Shown here: in pieces, positions 7,483 to 15,816 of the stretch
How positions within the stretch are numbered: the first letter of the stretch is position 1
How the letters are laid out: each line of letters opens with the position of its first letter
Origin: Falsiruegeria mediterranea M17
GTDB taxonomy: Bacteria; Pseudomonadota; Alphaproteobacteria; Rhodobacterales; Rhodobacteraceae
Assembly: GCF_900302455.1 (NCBI RefSeq)
Contig: NZ_ONZG01000006.1
Span: 248,001 to 312,000, forward strand
Direction: 5' to 3'
DNA: 64,000 nt
Notes under the pieces: generated by a model
What the model was told of the DNA's origin: nothing
The model's input: the letters and a program-made list of their open reading frames with translations, nothing else
Database searches by the model: none
Translations under genes and position numbers: made by a program

Positions 7483-10219
7483 TGTTTTTGTCCTTGATTG
7501 CGGCACGGACGCGGGACGGGGTGGTCGGTACTTGGGTCAGCCGCACGCCGCTGGCGTCTTTGATTGCGTTCAAAATGGCCGGAGCGGTGGGGATCAGCAC
7601 ATGCTCACCCAGCCCTTTGGCCCCATAGGGACCATGCGCGTCCGGCTCTTCGATGATGTGGGTCTCGACCGGGGGCATGTCACCGATGGTGGGGATCAGA
7701 TAGTCATGCAGGTTTTCGGTGCGTCCCGGCAGGTATTCTTCCATCAGGGCCATGCCCAGACCCTGGGCGATGCCACCCTGAACCTGACCTTCGACCAGCA
7801 TGGGGTTGATCGCCTTGCCGACATCATGGGCGGCCACGAATTTCAGCGGTTTGACAGTGCCCAGCTTGGTGTCGACCTCAACCACCACCAGATGCGCGGC
7901 ATAGCCGAACTGCGCATAGGGGATGCCCTGGCCGTTTTCGTCCAGCGGTTTGGTCGGCGGGTCATAGGTTTCTTCGGCGCGCAGGACATAGCCTTCGTTA
8001 TCCGCTGTCAGAGTGCTCAGGTCGATGACATGTTCGGTTCCCTGATCCGTGACCTTGATTTGGCCATTGCCGATTGTCAGCGCGGCCTCTTCGCTCGCGT
8101 TCACACGCGCCAGAATCTGCGCCCGCATTGCTTCGCCCGACAGGCGCGAGGCACTGCCCGACACATAGGTCTGGCGCGAGGCCGAGGTTTTGCCTGCATC
8201 CGGCGTGACATCCGTGTCGGCCCCGATGATTTCGAGTTGCGCCACGGGAACACCCAATGCGGTGGCAAAGATCTGACTGATAACAGTGTTGGCCCCTTGG
8301 CCGATATCCATGGCGCCCTGATGCAGTACCACGGTGCCATCGGTTCGGATGCCCGATTTGATGGTTGACGGGTTCGGCAGCGATGTGTTGCCGCAACCAT
8401 ACCAACCGCCTGCAATTCCCACGCCACGTTTGAGCGTGTCGTTGTTCGAGTTGAAAGTCTCTGCCGCGGTGCGTTCGTCATCCCATGCAGTGCGTAGAGC
8501 TTCGAAACATGGTTTGATCCCGACGCCCTGTTCAAACACCTGCCCGCAGACTGTGGGCATGTTGTTTTCCAGCGCGTTGTTGATGCGGAACTCCAACCGG
8601 TCGATCCCTAGCTTGTCCGCCAATTCGTCGAACAGACTTTCCTGCGCGATGGCCGATTGCGGCACGCCAAAGCCACGGAAGGCACCCGAGGGCGGGCAGT
8701 TGGTATGGATGCCTTTGGACTCGGCGCGGTAGTCGGTGATTTGATACGGGCCAGATGCATGAACTGGCACCCGGTTGGCCACGGTCGGACCCCAGCTGGC
8801 ATAGGCGCCGGTGTTGAAATAGCCAAAGAAGTCGAAGCCCATGATCTTGCCGTCTTTGGTGGCGCCGATCTTGAGGGTGATGTCGGACGGGTGGCGTTTG
8901 GTGGTCGACTGCATCGATTCGGTGCGCGAATAGCAGATGCGCACAGGCTTGCCTGTTTTCAGCGCGCCTAGCGCCAGGTAGGGCTGGACTGAGATGTCCA
9001 ACTTTGAGCCGAACCCGCCGCCCACGCCGGTGGGAATGATGCGGATCTGGTCACGTGGGATGCCAAGAATGATCTCCATCGAGTCGAGATCCATGACCGG
9101 AGCCTGGGTACAGGCGCGGATTTCCACGCGGCCATTCACGAGTTCAGCAAATCCGGCCTCGGGTTCGATATAGCCATGCTCGACGAAGCCACTGCGGAAA
9201 CTGCCCTCGACCGTGACATCAGCTTCTGCAATCGCAGCCCTGGCGTCACCGCATTGGACAAAGCCACCGCACATGACATTACCATCGCGGCCCTCATGCA
9301 ATTGTGCGGCCTCGGGGGCCATAGCTGCATGTACGTCTTGGGCCGCGGCGCGCTCGTCCCATGTCACAGGGAAAGTGGCTGGGTCGAAATCGCGGGCATA
9401 TTCGGGTGTCGCAACAACGGCGGCCACGGCCTCGCCACGAAAGCGCGCCTCTTCTTCAGCAAAAACAGGTTGGTCCATGAAGGCCGGAATAACGCCGAAC
9501 ACATTGCGTCCGGGGACGTCTGCGGCTGTCAGAACCGCTTCGACGCCTGCTGTTTTGCCAAAGACATCCAGATCACCAAAAGTGAACCCGGCGCGCGGGA
9601 AGGGAGAGCGGATCACAACGACTTCGAGCGTGCCAGCCGGGGCCACATCGTCACCAAAAGCCTCGGTGCCCTGCACCTTGCCCAGCCCGTCCAGACGGCG
9701 GATGCTTTCGCCTGCATGCCCTTCGGCCTGCATCGGTACCTCGGCCTGACCGGCGGCAACCACGGCGTCAATGATCTTGCGATACCCTGTGCAGCGGCAC
9801 AGCACGCCGCCAAGGGCGTCTTGCACCTGTTCTTCGTTGGGCCCATCGGTGTTGCGCAGCAAGGCGACAGCAGCCGTCATCATGCCAGGCGTGCAGATCC
9901 CGCATTGGGCTGCGCCAAGGTTCTGAAAGCTCTCACTCAGGCGCTTTGTGATTTCGTCCTCGCGCGCGAGACCACGCAAGGTTTCTACCGAGCGGCCAGC
10001 GGCCTGTTGTGCAGGCATAAGGCAGGCGCAAACCGGGTCGCCATCGACCAGAACGGTACACGCGCCGCAGTCGCCTGCGTTGCAGCCGATCTTGACGTCG
10101 CGTGCGCCCAATCGTTCGCGCAGGGTCTCAGAAAGGCGTTCCCCGGCAATGGGCGTCGCACTGACATGATCGCCATTGAGGATGAAATCGGTCACGGTTT
10201 CGCTCACGTGCTTATCCAT
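7472..10219 (-). CDS. Molybdenum hydroxylase, fused 2Fe-2S and molybdopterin subunits (xanthine dehydrogenase family)
   Basis: 915-aa catalytic chain of a xanthine-dehydrogenase-family hydroxylase, which inserts water-derived oxygen next to ring nitrogen. The N-terminal 150 residues carry both 2Fe-2S clusters: C46, C51, C54, C64 and C106, C109, C141, C143. The remainder is the Mo-cofactor domain, with TGVGGGFGSK, AFRGFGVPQ and the catalytic glutamate E872 in GAKGLGEH. The ATG at 10219 (GGAGG upstream) overlaps the FAD subunit stop by 8 bp; the frame stays open upstream but that part lacks family residues. The small and large subunits are usually separate genes. With the reductase next door, nicotinate to 6-hydroxynicotinate is the likeliest reaction; other N-heterocycles cannot be excluded. 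Confidence 0.9.
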   Translation of the reverse strand: MDKHVSETVTDFILNGDHVSATPIAGERLSETLRERLGARDVKIGCNAGDCGACTVLVDGDPVCACLMPAQQAAGRSVETLRGLAREDEITKRLSESFQNLGAAQCGICTPGMMTAAVALLRNTDGPNEEQVQDALGGVLCRCTGYRKIIDAVVAAGQAEVPMQAEGHAGESIRRLDGLGKVQGTEAFGDDVAPAGTLEVVVIRSPFPRAGFTFGDLDVFGKTAGVEAVLTAADVPGRNVFGVIPAFMDQPVFAEEEARFRGEAVAAVVATPEYARDFDPATFPVTWDERAAAQDVHAAMAPEAAQLHEGRDGNVMCGGFVQCGDARAAIAEADVTVEGSFRSGFVEHGYIEPEAGFAELVNGRVEIRACTQAPVMDLDSMEIILGIPRDQIRIIPTGVGGGFGSKLDISVQPYLALGALKTGKPVRICYSRTESMQSTTKRHPSDITLKIGATKDGKIMGFDFFGYFNTGAYASWGPTVANRVPVHASGPYQITDYRAESKGIHTNCPPSGAFRGFGVPQSAIAQESLFDELADKLGIDRLEFRINNALENNMPTVCGQVFEQGVGIKPCFEALRTAWDDERTAAETFNSNNDTLKRGVGIAGGWYGCGNTSLPNPSTIKSGIRTDGTVVLHQGAMDIGQGANTVISQIFATALGVPVAQLEIIGADTDVTPDAGKTSASRQTYVSGSASRLSGEAMRAQILARVNASEEAALTIGNGQIKVTDQGTEHVIDLSTLTADNEGYVLRAEETYDPPTKPLDENGQGIPYAQFGYAAHLVVVEVDTKLGTVKPLKFVAAHDVGKAINPMLVEGQVQGGIAQGLGMALMEEYLPGRTENLHDYLIPTIGDMPPVETHIIEEPDAHGPYGAKGLGEHVLIPTAPAILNAIKDASGVRLTQVPTTPSRVRAAIKDKNNGN

Positions 10220-11075
10220 TCTCGCCTCCCGCCTGTTTGATGGCCCGCAGACATTGCTCTGCAACGGCATCCAGACGGTATTCACCGCTTCCGCGCACGT
10301 CGTCGATCGGGGAAAGGGGGGCAAGATGCGCTTCGGTCACTTCGACCTGATCCAATGATTTGCCCAGCAGGTCGCTTTCCAATGCCGTGAGACGCTGGGC
10401 CACAGGTGAGCAGGCCCCGACTGCAACGCGCGCGTGATCGATGCGGCCGTTGGCGTCCAGTCCAATGACGCTCGCTGTCATGGTGATCGAGATTACCAGA
10501 TACCGACGCGAGCCCAGCTTTTCGAAAGCCCCTCGCGCATTCATTGGCAGTTCGGGCAGCAGGATGGCAGTGACGAGTTCATCGTTGTGCAAGTCTGTTT
10601 TGCGCACACCGGTGATGAAGTCTGACAGATCAATCGTGCGGGTGCCGCGGGCCGATCCTATCTCGACCTGTGCGTCCAGTGTCAGCAGGGGCGGGACGCC
10701 ATCGGCGGCGGGAGAGGCGTTGCAGAGGTTGCCTGCAACGGTGCCCGCGTTCTGGATCTGCAGGCTGCCGACTTCGCGCGCGGAGGCCTGAAGCCCGGCA
10801 AAGGCGGCAGGAAGATCGGTGCGGAACACCTCGCTCCAGCGGGTTGCTGCACCAATGCGCCAACCGTCTTGGGTCTTGGTGATGCCGGATAAGCCCGCGA
10901 TGCGGGTCACGTCCAGAAGATCTGATTTCAGCGGTCCTTGCGGACGCGCGGGGTAAAAGTCGGTCCCACCTGCAACGATGTTCACATTGTGCGCGCTCAG
11001 GCGGTCAAATGCATCGTCCAGGGTCGTGGGCGAAAAGTAGTCCAAGGTGCGAGTTCCCAGTTGGAAGCGTGCCAT
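10212..11075 (-). CDS. FAD-binding subunit of molybdenum hydroxylase (CoxM/XdhA-like)
   Basis: 287-aa FAD subunit that passes electrons from the Fe-S clusters of the adjacent chain to an acceptor. It has the FAD-pyrophosphate motif VAGGTDFYP near residue 37, the second glycine-rich loop NAGTVAGNLCNASP around residue 110, and the C-terminal CO-dehydrogenase flavoprotein region. It is the first gene of the operon. The ATG at 11075 has no evident Shine-Dalgarno and sits about ten bases from the predicted transcription start, so the message may have a very short leader. Confidence 0.9.
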   Translation of the reverse strand: MARFQLGTRTLDYFSPTTLDDAFDRLSAHNVNIVAGGTDFYPARPQGPLKSDLLDVTRIAGLSGITKTQDGWRIGAATRWSEVFRTDLPAAFAGLQASAREVGSLQIQNAGTVAGNLCNASPAADGVPPLLTLDAQVEIGSARGTRTIDLSDFITGVRKTDLHNDELVTAILLPELPMNARGAFEKLGSRRYLVISITMTASVIGLDANGRIDHARVAVGACSPVAQRLTALESDLLGKSLDQVEVTEAHLAPLSPIDDVRGSGEYRLDAVAEQCLRAIKQAGGENG

Positions 11076-11091
11076 TGTTGTTTGTATGCTA

Positions 11092-11121
11092 ATGATATTG
11101 CTGGATTCGGAAATTTGTCAA
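11092..11121 (-). promoter_or_regulatory. Sigma70-type promoter of the molybdenum hydroxylase/liv operon
   Basis: On the minus strand a perfect -35 box TTGACA (11121-11116) is followed after 18 bases by TATCAT (11097-11092), five of six matches to the -10 consensus. The predicted start lies around 11085, leaving about ten bases before the FAD-subunit ATG. No clear operator palindrome was found at this promoter. Confidence 0.55.
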
Positions 11122-11337
11122 CGTAAAGTTTGAAAATGACATCACGTTGTATTTGCTTGGTAAAATCCCATTTTGTCGGAGCATTAGCAGCCGAGTGAAA
11201 CTTGGATGGTTTCTGTGCCATCTGAGTCTTTGGCTTGATTGAGGTTCGTTTCTTGATGACTCCTCCGGGTTTCCCTCGCCGTGAAGTTGAGGCTTGCCAA
11301 GTCGCGATATCGATAGGTAGATTGTCAAAAAAGATCG

Positions 11338-11382
11338 TTGACACACAAACAATTATTTCCAAAATTTGTGAACGATCACTAA
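11338..11382 (+). promoter_or_regulatory. Promoter with TetR-type operator for the second liv operon (regulon site a)
   Basis: A perfect -35 TTGACA (11338-11343), a 17-base spacer and a weak -10 AAAATT (11361-11366). An 18-bp palindromic site at 11365-11382 overlaps the -10 and predicted start and matches the regulon consensus TTAGTGAACGTTCACTAA at 16 of 18 positions. A repressor bound here would block RNA polymerase, so the importer is probably induced by the pathway substrate. Confidence 0.6.
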
Positions 11383-11457
11383 CCAAAAGTTGGCGCGATC
11401 AAGCGAATGGGTGCCTATCCACCCACGCGCAAAACCAAACCCTTAGGGAGGGAACAA

Positions 11458-12705
11458 ATGAATAAGTTCAAGTCGTTGCTGGTCGGTGCTGTTGTCGCCG
11501 GTTTGGCCGCAACCTCGGCCATGGCGCAGGAAAAAGTCCGAATCGCCTTTATCGACCCGCTGTCGGGGCCGTTTGCATCGACGGGCAACCAGGGCCTGTC
11601 GATCTATCGTCATGCGGTTGACGAGTTGGTAAACAAGAAGGGGGCCCTGCTGAACGGCGCAGCCGAATTCGAGATCGTTCCGTTTGACAACAAGATCAGC
11701 GCCAAGGAATCCCTGATTCAGCTGCAGGTCGCCATCGACCAGGGCATCCGTTTCATCGCACAGGGTGCATCGTCGGGTGTTGCTAACGCGCTGACTGATG
11801 CGATCAAAAAGCACAACAAGCGCAACCCTGACAGCCAGGTGATCTTCTTGAATCACTCGGCCGTCGACCCGGCGCTGACCAACGACAAGTGCAACTTCTG
11901 GCACTTCCGCTTTGACGCCAATGCCGACATCAAGATGGACGCGCTGACGGACGATATCGCCGGCAACGAAGACATCAAGAAGGTCTATATCATCGGTCAG
12001 GATTATTCGTTTGGTAAGGCCGTTGCGGCTGCGGCCACACGTTTCCTGGGTGAAAAACGCCCCGACATCGAAATCGTCGGCAACGAGTTGCACCCAATTG
12101 GCAAGGTCAAGGACTTCACACCCTATGCGCGCAAGGTCATCGCCAGCGAAGCGGATGCCGTGATCACCGGCAACTGGGGTGGTGACATGGTTGGCCTGGG
12201 TAAGGCGATCATGGGCGCAGGGTTTACCAAACCGATCTACACCTACTACGGCGCCACCTCGGGCATCACCGCGAACTTTGGTGACCAGGGCGACGGTATC
12301 GTAAAGCTGGCCGGTGCCGGTCAGGTCAACCCGCCGCTGTCGGCTGACGCCGAAGCCTTTACGGCGTCCTACTACGAGAAGTTCCCTGAACTGGATTTGG
12401 GTCAGCCGCAAATGGCCAACGTTGCTCCGATGCTGGCCGCGGCCATCAACGAAGTGGGCAACGCTGATGACGTCAAGGCAATCGCCTACGCGCTGGAAGG
12501 TATGGAGCATGACGGCATTCTGACGGGTAAGACCGTGATGCGTGAAAGCGATCACCAGGCGATCCAGACGGTGACAGTACAAGGCCAGGCCAGCGAAGGT
12601 TTGACCTTTGACTATGACAACTCGGGCCACGGCATGATTGCCGAGACCGTCGTCGAGCTGGCCTCGGCAGATGAGCCAACCACCTGCAAGATGAAACGCC
12701 CGTAA
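11458..12705 (+). CDS. Periplasmic substrate-binding protein of second Liv-type ABC transporter
   Basis: 415-aa Peripla_BP_6-type binding protein. Signal peptide: MNKFKSLLVGAVVAGLAATS, cut after AMA near residue 22. The mature protein begins QEKVRIAFIDPLSGPF, and FIAQGASSGVANALTDA and YIIGQDYSFGKAVA are typical binding-protein segments. The ATG at 11458 was chosen because GGGAGGG lies just before it; the upstream extension of the frame has no signal-peptide logic. It heads a five-gene operon preceded by an operator shared with four other promoters in this window, so its ligand is probably the substrate or a precursor of the monooxygenase/amidase pathway downstream. Confidence 0.92.
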   Translation: MNKFKSLLVGAVVAGLAATSAMAQEKVRIAFIDPLSGPFASTGNQGLSIYRHAVDELVNKKGALLNGAAEFEIVPFDNKISAKESLIQLQVAIDQGIRFIAQGASSGVANALTDAIKKHNKRNPDSQVIFLNHSAVDPALTNDKCNFWHFRFDANADIKMDALTDDIAGNEDIKKVYIIGQDYSFGKAVAAAATRFLGEKRPDIEIVGNELHPIGKVKDFTPYARKVIASEADAVITGNWGGDMVGLGKAIMGAGFTKPIYTYYGATSGITANFGDQGDGIVKLAGAGQVNPPLSADAEAFTASYYEKFPELDLGQPQMANVAPMLAAAINEVGNADDVKAIAYALEGMEHDGILTGKTVMRESDHQAIQTVTVQGQASEGLTFDYDNSGHGMIAETVVELASADEPTTCKMKRP

Positions 12706-12737
12706 CGTTTCGTCACTGCATTAAAGGTTGCCAGACT

Positions 12738-12764
12738 GTCCCGTCAGGGGTTTCCTGACGGGAC
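12738..12764 (+). terminator. Hairpin between binding-protein and livH genes
   Basis: A perfect 11-bp inverted repeat (arm GTCCCGTCAGG) with a five-base loop, 33 bases after the binding-protein stop and 45 before livH. A stem in this position commonly stabilises the abundant binding-protein message while limiting read-through to the permeases. No long U-tract follows. Confidence 0.6.
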
Positions 12765-12808
12765 AAGACCAAGAAAAAACCGAAAATCTCATCAGGGAGC
12801 CGACAACG

Positions 12809-13765
12809 ATGGCATTGTTCCTCGTTAATATTTTGGATGGCCTGGTTACGGGGTTGCTGCTGTTCATGCTGTGCAGTGGCCTTACGCTCATCTTTTCGAT
12901 GATGGGTGTTCTGAACTTTGCCCATGCCAGTTTCTACATGTTGGGGGCGTATTTCGCCTACCAGATCAGCACCATAACCGGATTTTGGCTGGGCCTTCTG
13001 GTCGCGCCGGTCATCGTCGGCGTCTTTGGGGCGCTTATCGAGCGATATGGGCTGAGGCGCGTTCACAAGTACGGCCACGTCCCCGAATTGATCTTTACCT
13101 TCGGTCTGGCGTTGCTGATCGAAGAAGTGATCCAATTCTTCTGGGGCAAGAGCCAGATGGCCTATTCCGAGCCTGAGGCTCTGAATTTTGCTGCCTTTGC
13201 TATCGCGGGAAACTCTTTCCCTGCATACAAGGTCTTCATGATCTTCGTTGCGATGGGACTGTTCCTGACGCTGCTGTACATCCTGACCAAGACCCGCATC
13301 GGCATGACCATTCAGGCCGCGCTCAGCTATCCCGAAACCGTGCAGAACCTTGGCCACAATGTGCCGTTGGTGTTCATGGGCGTGTTTGGTGTGGGCACTG
13401 CCATGGCCGGTCTGGCTGGCGTGATCGCAGGACCGGTTCTGGGAACCTTCCCCGGAATGGCGGTTCAGTTGGGTTCGATTGTGTTCGTGACCATCGTCAT
13501 TGGCGGGCTTGGCTCGCTCTGGGGCGCACTTGTTGCCTCGCTCATCATTGGCTGGCTGCAGACCTTCGCCGCTGCCTACAATGTCGCGATGGAGGACATC
13601 CTGACCTTCTTCGGCTTTACCAAACCTGAAAACATCTGGGACCATCCCTTACAGGATCTGTGGACTCTGACCTTGCCACAGATCGGGCCGATCCTGCCGT
13701 ACCTTCTGATGGTCTTTGTCCTTGTGCTGCGTCCGCAGGGCCTGATGGGGAAACGTGAGACATGA
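12809..13765 (+). CDS. livH: Liv-type ABC transporter permease LivH
   Basis: 318-aa inner-membrane permease of the second importer, hydrophobic throughout, with the LivH marker NFAHASFYMLGAYFAY near residues 38-53 and a conserved VTIVIGGLGSLWGALVAS stretch near the C-terminus. Start ATG at 12809; an upstream in-frame extension covers the intergenic hairpin and is not coding-like. It is followed by livM with a 4-bp overlap. It forms the translocation pore with LivM and works with the binding protein encoded at 11458. Confidence 0.93.
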   Translation: MALFLVNILDGLVTGLLLFMLCSGLTLIFSMMGVLNFAHASFYMLGAYFAYQISTITGFWLGLLVAPVIVGVFGALIERYGLRRVHKYGHVPELIFTFGLALLIEEVIQFFWGKSQMAYSEPEALNFAAFAIAGNSFPAYKVFMIFVAMGLFLTLLYILTKTRIGMTIQAALSYPETVQNLGHNVPLVFMGVFGVGTAMAGLAGVIAGPVLGTFPGMAVQLGSIVFVTIVIGGLGSLWGALVASLIIGWLQTFAAAYNVAMEDILTFFGFTKPENIWDHPLQDLWTLTLPQIGPILPYLLMVFVLVLRPQGLMGKRET

Positions 13766-15054
13766 ATACCGCAAGCAAAACGCAAGCCGTCTCCAACCCC
13801 AATCGTCGGCTCATCTCGCTGTCGAGCCTTCTGCCTTGGGCCTTTGCCGCGCTGTTCCTGCTGTGCCTGCCGCTGGTGTTTCAATCCAGCGCGGCCCTGA
13901 CCATCATGAACCAGATGGCGATCACCATCGTCTTTGCGCTCAGCTACAACATGCTGCTGGGGCAGGGGGGCATGCTGTCCTTTGGTCATGCGGTCTATAT
14001 GGGCCTGGGCGGGTTCTTTGCCATGCACGTGATGAACATGGTCGAATATGACGGGCTTTGGCTGCCTTTGCCGCTGCTGCCCGTCGTTGGCGGCCTGTTT
14101 GGCATGACCTTTGCCTTTCTCATCGGTAGCTTTTCGACCCGCCGGGCAGGCACCGTATTCGCCATGATCTCTCTGGGGGTGGGCGAGTTGATCGCGGCTT
14201 GTTCGATCATCATCGTTGTCTTCTTTGGCGGTGAAGAGGGCATTTCGGGCGACCGGACAATGGGTCCCGAAGTTCTGGGGTACGACTTTGCCGCGCAATC
14301 CGAAGTCTACTATCTGACCGTGATCTGGCTGCTGGTGGCAACCGTGTTGATGTACCTGTTCTCACGCACGCCCATTGGCCGGATCGCCAATGCGGTACGC
14401 GACAACGAAGAACGGGCCGAGTTCCTGGGCTATTCGCAGCGCCATGTGCGGTGGATGTCCTTCATCGCGTCTGGCTTTTTTGCGGGCGTCGCAGGTTCGC
14501 TGTTTGCGATCAACTTTGAGATCCTGACCGAAGAGAACCTGAACCTGGCCACCTCGGGCTCGATCCTGTTGATCACCTTCCTGGGTGGCGTGGGCTTCTT
14601 TGTAGGTCCGATCATCGGAGCGATCGTATTCACCCTGCTGCAGACGGTTCTGGGTCTGTATACCGAGATCTGGGCGCTCTATCTGGGCATCCTGTTTGTA
14701 TCCTGCGTGATGTTCTTTCCGGGCGGTTTTGCTGGCATCATCGCGATGCACCGCCGCCCGTTGGCACTTGGGAAACTGAACCTGCTTGTGGGGCCCTACC
14801 TCAAGGTTGCGATCCCTGCGATCACCAGCGTTCTGTCACTGGCTGCAGTCCTTGAGATCAGTTTCCACAAACGCCATTCGTTTGGTGACGATCACGAGAT
14901 GTCGCTTTACGGGATCACTTTCGACAGCCACGGCTATCAGGCCCTCGGGTTTGCCATAGTGATCGCTGCCATCTCGCTGTTCCTGGTCTCGCGCATCCTG
15001 CCGTCGATCAAGGCAGCCTGGGATGAAGCCAACCATGCAGGAGACGCCCAATGA
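13762..15054 (+). CDS. livM: Liv-type ABC transporter permease LivM
   Basis: 430-aa permease. The LivM core contains GQGGMLSFGHAVYMGLGGFF and the EAA-like region RTPIGRIANAVRDNE. It is about 100 residues longer than many LivM proteins: after the core (ending near residue 330) comes an extra segment with two hydrophobic stretches (near residues 340-360 and 395-415) and a hydrophilic part between. The extra tail is present in some proteobacterial homologues; its role is unknown. It overlaps livH and livG by 4 bp on each side. Confidence 0.92.
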   Translation: MNTASKTQAVSNPNRRLISLSSLLPWAFAALFLLCLPLVFQSSAALTIMNQMAITIVFALSYNMLLGQGGMLSFGHAVYMGLGGFFAMHVMNMVEYDGLWLPLPLLPVVGGLFGMTFAFLIGSFSTRRAGTVFAMISLGVGELIAACSIIIVVFFGGEEGISGDRTMGPEVLGYDFAAQSEVYYLTVIWLLVATVLMYLFSRTPIGRIANAVRDNEERAEFLGYSQRHVRWMSFIASGFFAGVAGSLFAINFEILTEENLNLATSGSILLITFLGGVGFFVGPIIGAIVFTLLQTVLGLYTEIWALYLGILFVSCVMFFPGGFAGIIAMHRRPLALGKLNLLVGPYLKVAIPAITSVLSLAAVLEISFHKRHSFGDDHEMSLYGITFDSHGYQALGFAIVIAAISLFLVSRILPSIKAAWDEANHAGDAQ

Positions 15055-15815
15055 CGGTCCCCGCAATTGAACTGCGCAATCTGGAAAAAAGCTTTGGCCT
15101 GGCCAAGATTATCCAGGGCGTGAACCTCAAGATCGAAAAGGGCGAGCGGCATGCGGTGATCGGCCCAAACGGGGCAGGCAAATCTACCCTGTTCAATCTG
15201 ATCACGGGTCGTTTCGCTCCGACCTCGGGCGGTGTCTACCTGCACGGCGAGGATGTCAGCGGCATGCAGCCGTTCGAGATCAACCGACGTGGCTTGAGCC
15301 GGTCGTTCCAGATCACCAACATCTTCCCCAATATGACCGTTTTCGAAAACATTCGCTGCGGTCTGCTGTGGACGATGGGTTACAAATACTCGTTCTGGCA
15401 CATGATAAACGGTCAGCGGGATGTAACCGAAAAGGCCGAACAGATCCTGGAAGAGATCAACCTGACCGCGCGGCGCGATCTTCTGGCCGGTACGCTGGCC
15501 TATGCCGAGCAGCGCGCATTGGAGATCGGAATCACCATTGCAGGTGGTGCCGACATCATCCTGCTGGATGAGCCCTGTGCTGGCATGAGCCATTCGGAAA
15601 CCGACCTGATCGTGGATCTGATCCGCAAGGTGACCGAAGACAAGACGCTGATGATCGTGGAACACGACATGGGCGTGATCTTTGATCTGGCCGACAAGAT
15701 CTCGGTCCTCGTGTACGGCGAGATCATCGAGTCGGACGTGCCGGACGCGGTGCGCGCCTCGGCCAAGGTGAAAGAGGCCTATCTGGGTACAACGCTTGAA
15801 GAAGAGGACGCGTAA
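15051..15815 (+). CDS. livG: Liv-type ABC transporter ATP-binding protein LivG
   Basis: 254-aa ATPase of the second importer. Walker A GPNGAGKST is at about residues 38-46 and Walker B is DIILLDEP; the H-loop histidine is in VEHDMG. The signature region reads LAYAEQRALEIG, a strongly degenerate form of LSGGQ, as is common in LivG subunits where the partner LivF carries the better signature. Overlaps livM by 4 bp. Confidence 0.93.
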   Translation: MTVPAIELRNLEKSFGLAKIIQGVNLKIEKGERHAVIGPNGAGKSTLFNLITGRFAPTSGGVYLHGEDVSGMQPFEINRRGLSRSFQITNIFPNMTVFENIRCGLLWTMGYKYSFWHMINGQRDVTEKAEQILEEINLTARRDLLAGTLAYAEQRALEIGITIAGGADIILLDEPCAGMSHSETDLIVDLIRKVTEDKTLMIVEHDMGVIFDLADKISVLVYGEIIESDVPDAVRASAKVKEAYLGTTLEEEDA

Positions 15816-15816
15816 G

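Larger units (their letters stand above)
11076..11457. other. Divergent intergenic region between two transport/catabolism operons
   Basis: 382 bases without a convincing gene. The left end holds the minus-strand promoter and the right end a plus-strand promoter with an 18-bp operator at 11365-11382. The middle (about 11125-11335) is AT-richer than the flanking genes. A 129-codon frame on the minus strand crosses it, but its composition is not protein-like and it has no start signal. Nothing else is recognised in the middle. Confidence 0.7.

Noticed and set aside
10997-11386. 129-codon minus-strand frame across the divergent intergenic region
   Set aside because: It overlaps both promoters and the FAD-subunit start, starts at an alternative codon without a ribosome site, and shows no domain.
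11443-12630. 395-codon minus-strand frame opposite the second binding-protein gene
   Set aside because: The plus strand encodes a clear signal peptide and binding protein; the antisense frame has no ribosome site or family features.
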